From NCBI GenBank assembly GCA_009731375.1, contig BJOX01000286.1:57851-106826 (forward strand): DNA of 48,976 bases. The letters run 5' to 3'. This DNA comes from Paulinella micropora (taxonomy: Eukaryota; Cercozoa; Imbricatea; Euglyphida). The position numbers and the translations under genes were made by a program. Below the pieces are notes generated by a model. It was not told the origin of the DNA. It worked only from the letters and a program-made list of their open reading frames with translations, and ran no database searches. Shown here one piece after another: positions 41,146-48,976 of this stretch (the stretch's first letter is position 1; each line of letters starts with the position of its first letter).

Positions 41146-41570
41146 GTGTTTTTCTAAGTTGTACTGATGCAGCTGCATGGTACGACCCGTGTCCGGACAT
41201 AAGACTCCGATACCCTTGTTCGAGGTCCTCCAACCCCCTTTTGCTGGCCAGTCTCTCGACTGGTAAGCAAGGCCACCGGTGGAGCTCCTGAGGGCAAGAT
41301 CGCACTAAGCCGAGGTTACTCCGCAGTTCCAGTAACCTCTTGCAAAACGTCGCCGAATGTGCAAGTGCCTACAACAAGCATGGCGGCTAGAACTGCCTCA
41401 AAACCCCATCCATAACAATTTGGCAGACAACTGGGTCCTGGGCTACCAAACAGCATGGCGGAGTTAAAGATCTTCTATTTTATGAGGCCTCAAAGATCTT
41501 CCCCCCCAGTATACCACCAAATGGTTATGGATCGGAATTACAGTTTAACGCCGTAAGGGCCTTGGGCTGA
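41145..41570 (-). mobile_element. SINE-like family C, longer copy
   Basis: From the (AAT)n side it carries a diverged shared tail (gcatcagtac ... aaaacact on the minus strand). The body has a minus-strand hairpin ccagtc-gaga-gactgg with a GNRA-type loop. The 5' limit is uncertain; (AAT)n resumes at 41571. Confidence 0.6.
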
Positions 41571-41626
41571 ATAATAATAACAATAATAATAATAATAATA
41601 ACAATAATAATAATAATAATAATAAT

Positions 41627-41799
41627 AGTGTATCTCCTGCCAATTGCTGAGCCAAAAGGCCATGTGCATCCAGTCCTCCATTCCATAAGGAAAGTCTCCA
41701 CACCAATCGGTGGAATAAAGGAAGTGACGGCATAGAACATTACTCTAGGAGCTTTATACCAATCAGCCCATGGAAAGGACCGATGGCCTATGTACTCCC

Positions 41800-41800
<1 letters not shown>
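41627..41800 (-). mobile_element. SINE-like family B
   Basis: Full 174-bp unit in minus orientation, nearly identical to 27732-27905, between (AAT)n tracts. Confidence 0.9.
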
Positions 41801-41849
<49 letters not shown>

Positions 41850-42115
41850 GTGCTTCTCTGTCAATGGCTGATGCATTTCTGCACATGCGCCTCCATCGTC
41901 TCACCCGTGAGGGGAGTACGAAGAATTGACGATAGGCTCTAATGACACCCCCGCACGGGCAGTTCCGACACTTCCAGACGGACCGGTATGTTCAATGAAA
42001 ATACTGGTCCAGACGGACCGGTATGTTCAATGAAAATACTGGTGGCACCGACGGGAATCGAACTGGCGACAGGGCCCAAATGGTAGAACTTGACCACTGG
42101 GCTATCACGGTGTCC
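41850..42115 (-). mobile_element. tRNA-headed SINE family A
   Basis: Full unit including tail and head, with the same 38-bp internal duplication as the copy at 40832. (AAT)n on both sides. Confidence 0.9.
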
Positions 42116-42140
42116 AATAATAATAATAATAATAATAATA

Positions 42141-42592
42141 GTAATAATAAGAATGATGATAATAACAGTAGTAAACTGATAGACAGCACCAATTCGCAGC
42201 TGCACCACCCGCAGACAACCATAACTAAAATGATTGAAAAGCATGAAACCAAACCCCGCAAGCAGCACAGAAAACCTTGGTGCACAACTGCCATATAGAA
42301 GGTAATAATGAAACAGAAGCACCTACATAAAAAGCGAGTAAATAACCCTACCGAAACTAATATAACCACTCATAACGTTACAAAAATAAGCTCAACAAAA
42401 TAATAAAGCCAAGGAAAAAAGAATATATGACTAAACTAATGAATGAAAGAAGACTAGACCTAAGGAGCAAATGAAAGCATCAACATTATGATAATAACCT
42501 ACACTAACGCCTCGACATAGGTAATGCGCTGAATGATCACTTCGTGACAGTCGGCGTAAAAGTTAAAAACTAGCGAATCACTACCCCCGACT
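42141..42592 (+). pseudogene. LINE copy 1: ORF2 linker between endonuclease and RT
   Basis: After Asn/Asp-coding AAT repeats the plus strand reads IEKHETKPRKQHRKPWCTTA and, further on, IGNALNDHFVTVGVKV with frame breaks. These match the K-P-W-x-T and I-A-N-x-F-N-x-F-x-x-V-G segments that lie between endonuclease and RT in LINE ORF2. It is in the right orientation and order to continue the endonuclease at 38952-39802. Confidence 0.62.
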
Positions 42593-42637
42593 AATAATAA
42601 TAATAATATAACAATAATAATAATAATAATAATAATA

Positions 42638-42670
<33 letters not shown>

Positions 42671-42721
42671 GGCTTCCTCAGACTATGGCATCAGATCCAG
42701 ATCCTGACATGTGCCTCCATT
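42671..42721 (-). mobile_element. Solo shared tail, about 52 bp
   Basis: A short segment between AAT tracts; on the minus strand it begins ggaggcacatgtcagg and ends before (TTA)n. It looks like the shared 3' tail without a body. Confidence 0.45.
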
Positions 42722-42734
42722 TAATAATAATAAT

Positions 42735-42841
42735 AGTGTATCTCCTGCCAATTGCTGAGCCAAAAGGCCATGTGCATCCAGTCCTCCATTCCATAAGGAA
42801 AGTCTCCACACCAATCGGTGGAATAAAGGAAGTGACGGCAT
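42735..42841 (-). mobile_element. SINE-like family B, cut by gap
   Basis: 3' portion of unit B (agtgtatctcctgccaattg onward) up to the 108-N gap at 42842-42949. Confidence 0.88.
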
Positions 42842-42949
42842 NNNNNNNNNNNNNNNNNNNNNNNNNNNNNNNNNNNNNNNNNNNNNNNNNNNNNNNNNNN
42901 NNNNNNNNNNNNNNNNNNNNNNNNNNNNNNNNNNNNNNNNNNNNNNNNN

Positions 42950-43235
42950 CTCCATCGTCTCACCCGCGAGGGGAGTACGAAGATTTGACGATAGGCTCTA
43001 CTGACACCCCCGCAAGGCAGCTCCAAGCCTTCCAGACAGACCAATACTTTCAAAGAAAATATCCTTTGAAAATACTGGCACCGACGGGAATCGAACTGAC
43101 GACAGGTCCCAGATGGTAGACCTTAACCACTGGGCTATCGCGGTGCCACTTTTGAAAATACTGGCACCGACGGGAATCGAACTGGCGACAGGTCCCAGAT
43201 GGTAGACCTTAACCACTGGGCTATCGCGGTGCCAC
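42950..43235 (-). mobile_element. SINE family A variant with tandem tRNA heads
   Basis: A diverged A body is followed by two copies of the tRNA-like head (43065-43149 and 43150-43235). On the minus strand each head begins ggcaccgcgatagcccagtg and ends cgattcccgtcggtgcc, so the first and last 7 bases (ggcaccg/cggtgcc) can pair as an acceptor stem. The left end is in a gap. Confidence 0.82.
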
Positions 43236-43286
43236 AATAATAACAATAATAATAACAATAATGATAACAACAACAACAACAACAAC

Positions 43287-43325
<39 letters not shown>

Positions 43326-43326
<1 letters not shown>

Positions 43327-43503
43327 TGTATGTATCGTCTGCCAATTGCTGAGCCAAAAGGCCATGTGCATCCAGTCCTCCATTCCATAAGGAAAGTCTG
43401 CACACCAATCGGTGGAATAAAGGAAGTGACGGCATAGAACATTACTCTAGGAGCTTTATACCAATCAGCCCATGGAAAGGGACCGATGGCCTATGTACTC
43501 CCT
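43326..43503 (-). mobile_element. SINE-like family B
   Basis: Full unit with small changes (tgtatcgtctgccaattgct); AAT/CAA repeats on both sides. Confidence 0.88.
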
Positions 43504-43504
43504 A

Positions 43505-43581
<77 letters not shown>

Positions 43582-43598
43582 CAATAATAATAATAGTA

Positions 43599-43829
43599 GC
43601 GCTTCTCTGTAAATGGCGAATGCAAATCTGCACATGTGCCTCAATCGTCTCACCCGCGAGGGAGTACGAAGATTTGACCGATAGCTCTACTGACACCCCC
43701 GCAGGGCAGCTCCAAGCCTTCCAGACAGACAAATACTTTCAAAGAAAACACACTTTGAAAATACTAGCACCGACGGGAATCGAACTGGCGACAGGTGCCA
43801 GCTGGTATTGAACTTGATGCGCGGCGCCA
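43599..43829 (-). mobile_element. SINE family A variant with diverged head
   Basis: Body like 42950-43149. The head retains the B-box gttcgattcccgtc, but its 5' half differs (ggcgccgcgcatcaagttca on the minus strand). It may descend from another tRNA or be mutated. Confidence 0.8.
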
Positions 43830-43837
43830 ATAATAAC

Positions 43838-43891
<54 letters not shown>

Positions 43892-43892
<1 letters not shown>

Positions 43893-44064
43893 GTGTATCT
43901 CCTGCCAATTGCTGAGCCAAAAGGCCATGTGCATCCAGTCCTCCATTCCATAAGGAAAGTCTCCACACCAATCGGTGGAATAAAGGAAGTGACGGCATAG
44001 AACATTACTCTAGGAGCTTTATACCAATCAGCCCATGGAAAGGACCGATGGCCTATGTACTCCC

Positions 44065-44065
<1 letters not shown>
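43892..44065 (-). mobile_element. SINE-like family B
   Basis: Full 174-bp unit between (AAT)n tracts. Confidence 0.9.
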
Positions 44066-44111
<46 letters not shown>

Positions 44112-44214
44112 GACTTATCAGTCAATTGGCCTTTGATCCTGTCGGACATGTGCCTCCATTGGTAGCACGGGGCCGTTCGGTGACGCGGCTCCGCTCCAAA
44201 GACTCGACTGGCGA
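44112..44214 (-). mobile_element. Short unit with shared tail
   Basis: About 100 bp between AAT tracts; on the minus strand it contains ggaggcacatgtccgacagg, an A-like tail, preceded by a short unrelated head. (CAT)n and AAT repeats follow to 44330. Confidence 0.45.
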
Positions 44215-44289
44215 ATAATAATAATAATAATAATCATCATCATCATCATCATCATTATCATCATCATCATCATCATCATAGTAATACTA

Positions 44290-44330
<41 letters not shown>

Positions 44331-44331
<1 letters not shown>

Positions 44332-44562
44332 GTGCTTCTCTGTCAATGGCTGATGCATTTCTGCACATGCGCCTCCATCGTCTCACCCGTGAGGGGAGTA
44401 CGAAGAATTGACGATAAGCTCTAATGACACCCCCGCAAGGGCAGTTCCAACACTTCCAGACGGACCGGTATGTTCAATGAAAATACTGGTGGCACCGACG
44501 GGAATCGAACTGGCGACAGGGCCCAGATGGTAGAACTTGACCACTGGGCTATCACGGTGTCC
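44331..44562 (-). mobile_element. tRNA-headed SINE family A
   Basis: Full unit without the 38-bp duplication; the head ends ggtgtcc, then (AAT)n. Confidence 0.9.
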
Positions 44563-44622
<60 letters not shown>

Positions 44623-44623
<1 letters not shown>

Positions 44624-44865
44624 GTGCTTCTCTGTCAATGGCTGATGCATTTCTGCACATGCGCCTCCATCGTCTCACCCGTGAGGGGAGTACGAAGAAT
44701 TGACGATAGGCTGTAATGACACCCCCGCAAGGGCAGTTCCAACACTTCCAGACAGGGACCGGTATGTTCAATGAAAATACTAGTCCAGACGGACCGGTAT
44801 GTTCAATGAAAATACTGGTGGCACCGACGGGAATCGAACTGGCGACAGGGCCCAGATGGTAGAAC

Positions 44866-44867
<2 letters not shown>
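44623..44867 (-). mobile_element. tRNA-headed SINE family A, head truncated
   Basis: Tail, body and 38-bp duplication are present. The tRNA head stops at agaactt before (AAT)n, losing the A-box. Confidence 0.88.
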
Positions 44868-44910
<43 letters not shown>

Positions 44911-46441
44911 GTGGCAGTGCGACTCATAGCAACAACGAGGAGATAGAGGAAGAAAAGCGACCGCTTTTTCCTCCTTTCAAGCTTACGCGCTCCACAGTAA
45001 AAATAATGCATAACCATGAGTAATATAGAAAGGGAAAAAGCAGAGGACATACATACATTAAGCCGGCTATGCTGCAGGATATGCGGGACTAACTTGCACC
45101 TATCGTCACAAAGCTATTTAATCAAGCGTAGACAACAAGCAATACCGCGACGCGCCAAAACTAACCAAGGTCATAGAAACCTATAAAAATAAAGACAGCA
45201 GCAGACCTAGTAACTACCGCCCGATCTCCCTATTACCTATTATTGCTAAATTTTTTTACACCATTACAAATAAGCAACATGACACACCTCCACCATAATA
45301 TTATATCACATACCCAATACGCTTTCCGACCTAACTCATCCACGACTATGACTATACAAACAATCATTAACAAAATAAGAATGCCCATGACATTTCCTCG
45401 CTCTCTACGTAGACCTCTCCAAAGCCTACGATACTGTTGCGCACGATAAACTATTACATAAACTCAAACATAACTTTAACTTCTGCGATAATACCCTGGC
45501 TTTATTGCATCTTACTTTACTAATAGAACGCAATAGGTCCATACTCAATATGCACGCTCGCAATCGCGAACGATAACACATGGAATCCCTACAAGGCAGC
45601 ACACTATCTACTACCCTTTTCCTCCTATACAACAATTATATCACTCGACACATCGCAAATGGCACAGTCTATACATACGCTGACGAACCACGCTGGTGTT
45701 CACAGCCAAAACCAGCGCAGCGCTGCAAACAAGCGCGCAACACACCATAGACCGCCTTATCAATTATTTCTATGAATGACCTTGTCCCCAACCCAGCCAA
45801 GACACAATACACGATTTTCCATAAGCATCCTTTCAACATTCACCTCGCAATAAAAAGCCAGGAGGTCGAGCAATGCCAACAGGCTAAGCTTCTTGGTATT
45901 GTCCTACATCGAAACATTAAATACCACCAACAAATCCACAACGTTATTGCCAAAATCTACGCTATGGTTCAGATCCTAGCTTATGCTAATAAGTTGCTAC
46001 CTACCCATACCTTAAAACAACTTTACTACTTCCATGTATACCCAAAAACGCCTATTATTACAAGAAGCTCCGCGCTCCCATACTGCACCTTTACTGCATA
46101 AACTACAACTCCTAGACCTCTATAACCTTTATACTTATAGAGTTTGCATTAAAGCACATCCATATATACATTCAACAAAAATAAAACATCAACCCATGTA
46201 TGATAATAAGTACGCTAGTACTAACAACACGCATACCCACCGAACCAGATACTCTCTTAAACGCAAACTATACATAGACAGAAACGACCCGCACTTCACG
46301 CAAACTAATGCTAAGATCTACAACACATTGCCCGACAATATCTTCCACATAACCAAACTAAGCCAATTGAACTTAAGAAACTTATTAATTAACCAAGCTC
46401 GCAGGGCTGGACTCGAAATATATAAATCACTACACTCCACA
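44911..46441 (+). pseudogene. LINE copy 1: ORF2 reverse transcriptase and C-terminus
   Basis: A plus-strand signal is scattered over frames. APIVTKLFNQA comes first, then SNYRPISLLPIIAKF, QYAFRPNSSTTM and VDLSKAYDT; TYADEPRW stands at the YADD site, where a 1-base loss destroys the second Asp. QAKLLGIVLHRNIKYHQQI follows, then the C-terminal part with IYNTLPDNIF. These are the ordered RT blocks of a CR1/L2/Jockey-like LINE. The region starts in AAT repeats and ends in a (GAA)n tract. It is inactive through many frameshifts. Confidence 0.82.
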
Positions 46442-46475
46442 CGAAGAAGAAGAAGAAGAAGAAGAAGAAGAAGAA

Positions 46476-46507
<32 letters not shown>

Positions 46508-46511
46508 AGAA
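46441..46511. repeat. (GAA)n microsatellite at the LINE 3' end
   Basis: GAA/AGA repeats lie directly after the last ORF2 codons of copy 1 and directly before the truncated ORF1 of copy 2. Confidence 0.95.
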
Positions 46512-46801
46512 ATGGCATAGTGTACATGAAGAGACGTGACACGAACCCCGAGACAACGTACACTATTTACAACAGAGGCAACCTGCGCCACTTCCGAGAG
46601 CAATGGTGGGAAAGGGAAGGCAAGGACAAGCACATGGACACTGCCACTGACTCTGTGCCTAGCGCAAGCGAAAACATTAAGGGTAACGCGAGCGAGGCCC
46701 CTGCTGCAAATGCGCAACCAACCGCTACCCAGTACGAGTACCAGTATGAACCGCCCCTAGCCACTCCCTAATGGACTGCGCCATTTAGCCCGGAATTCTA
46801 A
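46512..46801 (+). pseudogene. LINE copy 2: ORF1 C-terminal part
   Basis: NGIVYMKRRDTNPETTYTIY is clearly homologous to copy 1 (NGTVYTKRRDTYPE). Truncation falls a few residues further in. A premature TAA is present at 46769-46771. The ancestral stop at 46799-46801 overlaps ATG 46801 as taatg, as in copy 1. Confidence 0.72.
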
Positions 46802-47655
46802 TGAGTAAGCCCCAGACCCTCGCGATAGAGCTCACTCATGAACACCTCCTCCTCCCCCCGCATACTAAATCCCTGTTTACTCATTCTTTCACACTATATC
46901 ATACCAACATCCTCTCTCTACCACATAAACATCAATTTCTCCTGGCCCACCTAGAGACCCTACATATCGATAGCTTTACCCCTGACATAATAGTCCTTAC
47001 TGATAATTTCCTAGAACAAGATACTAATAATAACCTTTATCCTATACCAACATACCTTGCCTACCATGCAATAGATGTCTCCCTTTACTATAAACCTAAC
47101 ATACATGCTACCTTCCTCCCTATTACGAAAATATCTAACACACATACAATCGCCTTGCAGCTACATGCTGATAAGCAAAAAAAATAAATCAATCCATACT
47201 ATAACCAGCATGTACAGACGCCCTAAGCCTGACACTAACTTCATTACCTGCCTACATGACACAATAAACAAGATACTTAGTAAAACACCAACATCCACAG
47301 TCACAATAGTAGGTGACATGAACTATGAACTCCTCCGATATCACACCATCGCATGAGTTCTATAAGTTCATGATCGAGCATAACCTGCGCTCGACAACCA
47401 CCACACCTATCAGGCATGACTCATATCATACCGACACTGCAACTCTGCTTGACATAATCATCACAAACATAAACACAGCAGCAACTGCAGCTACCATCCC
47501 CCTTCCCCTCTCTGATGACCTGCCAATATATACTGCTTTCCACACACATATCCCGCGCGAGCGCCCAAACAAACAAATCGCCTAACTAATCATAAATATG
47601 AAAAACATAGAATAAAATCATAAACCAAGTAATAGAAGCAATTGAAAACGACCGT
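46801..47655 (+). pseudogene. LINE copy 2: ORF2 endonuclease domain
   Basis: Same order of blocks as copy 1 (TNILSLPHKHQFLLAHLE, DIIVLTDNFLEQD, SMYRRPKPD, GDMNYELL). The final catalytic block reads LSDDLPIYTAF, so the expected His is Asp here. Frames shift near 47075 and 47325. Coding ends in an Asn-coding AAT run, then a family A SINE. Confidence 0.78.
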
Positions 47656-47697
47656 AATAATAATGACAGTAATAATAATGATAATAATAATAATAAT

Positions 47698-47796
47698 AGT
47701 GCTTCTCTGTCAATGGCTGATGCATTTCTGCACATGCGCCTCCATCGTCTCACCCGTGAGGGGAGTACGAAGAATTGACGATAAGCTCTAATGACA
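47698..47796 (-). mobile_element. tRNA-headed SINE family A, cut by gap
   Basis: Tail and part of the body, up to the 859-N gap at 47797-48655. Confidence 0.88.
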
Positions 47797-48655
47797 NNNN
47801 NNNNNNNNNNNNNNNNNNNNNNNNNNNNNNNNNNNNNNNNNNNNNNNNNNNNNNNNNNNNNNNNNNNNNNNNNNNNNNNNNNNNNNNNNNNNNNNNNNNN
47901 NNNNNNNNNNNNNNNNNNNNNNNNNNNNNNNNNNNNNNNNNNNNNNNNNNNNNNNNNNNNNNNNNNNNNNNNNNNNNNNNNNNNNNNNNNNNNNNNNNNN
48001 NNNNNNNNNNNNNNNNNNNNNNNNNNNNNNNNNNNNNNNNNNNNNNNNNNNNNNNNNNNNNNNNNNNNNNNNNNNNNNNNNNNNNNNNNNNNNNNNNNNN
48101 NNNNNNNNNNNNNNNNNNNNNNNNNNNNNNNNNNNNNNNNNNNNNNNNNNNNNNNNNNNNNNNNNNNNNNNNNNNNNNNNNNNNNNNNNNNNNNNNNNNN
48201 NNNNNNNNNNNNNNNNNNNNNNNNNNNNNNNNNNNNNNNNNNNNNNNNNNNNNNNNNNNNNNNNNNNNNNNNNNNNNNNNNNNNNNNNNNNNNNNNNNNN
48301 NNNNNNNNNNNNNNNNNNNNNNNNNNNNNNNNNNNNNNNNNNNNNNNNNNNNNNNNNNNNNNNNNNNNNNNNNNNNNNNNNNNNNNNNNNNNNNNNNNNN
48401 NNNNNNNNNNNNNNNNNNNNNNNNNNNNNNNNNNNNNNNNNNNNNNNNNNNNNNNNNNNNNNNNNNNNNNNNNNNNNNNNNNNNNNNNNNNNNNNNNNNN
48501 NNNNNNNNNNNNNNNNNNNNNNNNNNNNNNNNNNNNNNNNNNNNNNNNNNNNNNNNNNNNNNNNNNNNNNNNNNNNNNNNNNNNNNNNNNNNNNNNNNNN
48601 NNNNNNNNNNNNNNNNNNNNNNNNNNNNNNNNNNNNNNNNNNNNNNNNNNNNNNN
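47797..48655. other. Assembly gap (859 N)
   Basis: Undetermined bases between a family A and a family B unit. A 17-N gap follows at 48816-48832. Confidence 0.99.
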
Positions 48656-48665
48656 ATAAGATAAT

Positions 48666-48815
48666 GGTATCGTCTGCCAATTGCTGAGCCAAAAGACCAT
48701 GTGCATCCAATCCTCCATTCCATAAGGAAAGTCTCCACACCAATCGGTGGAATAAAGGAAGTGACGGCATAGAACATTACTCTAGGAGCTTTATACCAAT
48801 CAGCCCATGGAAAGG
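48666..48815 (-). mobile_element. SINE-like family B, cut by gap
   Basis: Most of unit B (gtctgccaattgctgagcca variant) up to the 17-N gap. Confidence 0.88.
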
Positions 48816-48846
48816 NNNNNNNNNNNNNNNNNTAATAATGATAATG

Positions 48847-48878
<32 letters not shown>

Positions 48879-48976
48879 AGTGTATCTCCTGCCAATTGCT
48901 GAGCCAAAAGGCCATGTGCATCCAGTCCTCCATTCCATAAGGAAAGTCTCCACACCAATCGGTGGAATAAAGGAAG
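48879..48976 (-). mobile_element. SINE-like family B, cut by window end
   Basis: 3' part of unit B after an AAT tract; it continues beyond the window. Confidence 0.88.

Noticed and set aside
42990-43235. Genuine tRNA genes
   Set aside because: A- and B-boxes and the acceptor ends are present, but the T-stem bases do not pair and every copy continues into a SINE body. These are tRNA-derived heads.

Overview
This is nuclear DNA from a eukaryote. It holds a spliced 12-exon gene, LTR retrotransposons, a tyrosine-recombinase retroelement, a LINE, several SINE-like families and many microsatellites; nothing bacterial is present. The lineage cannot be fixed from sequence alone. The mix of Ty1/copia elements carrying MYND zinc fingers with NAK-type kinase genes would fit an alga or another protist, but I do not assign one.

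Layout. 0.3-4.9 kb: fragments of unrecognised, apparently small-intron coding sequence, including a 156-bp coding minisatellite. 5.0-13.7 kb: a satellite field (146-bp and 151-bp units) into which a near-complete Ty1/copia element (6473-13128) has inserted; it has 292-bp LTRs differing at about 7 sites, a 6-bp target duplication, a half-initiator-tRNA primer site, and gag, MYND/protease, integrase and RT/RNase H regions split over several frames. 13.8-16.2 kb: two older copia fragments in opposite orientations. 16.2-18.8 kb: unrecognised ORFs. 18.8-21.15 kb: the 3' part of a DIRS/PAT/Ngaro-type element (RNase H-like stretch, tyrosine recombinase, then a repeat-spacer-repeat structure with strong hairpins). 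21.15-24.7 kb: gag of another copia element with in-frame stops, joined to an inverted copia integrase region (24.7-26.5 kb). 27.7-29.0 kb: SINE-like units on the + strand strung together by (ATT)n tracts.

29.6-35.6 kb holds the only convincing host gene. On the minus strand, twelve exons whose phases all agree encode a 599-residue NAK-family (AAK1-like) kinase, followed by four EF-hands, a RanBP2-type zinc finger and a tail with WxxF-acidic and DPF adaptor-binding motifs. The combination suggests a calcium-responsive endocytic kinase.

36.1-38.6 kb is a tandem 546-bp repeat broken up by (ATCT)n tracts. 38.6-46.4 kb reads as one LINE (ORF1 end, endonuclease, linker, reverse transcriptase) cut twice at asparagine-coding (AAT)n tracts by blocks of SINE-like units. 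A second LINE copy (46.5-47.7 kb) is cut at the same position. The SINE-like families have different 5' parts but share a 3' tail of about 50 bp ending in (ATT)n or (ATCT)n. Several assembly gaps fall inside these repeats.
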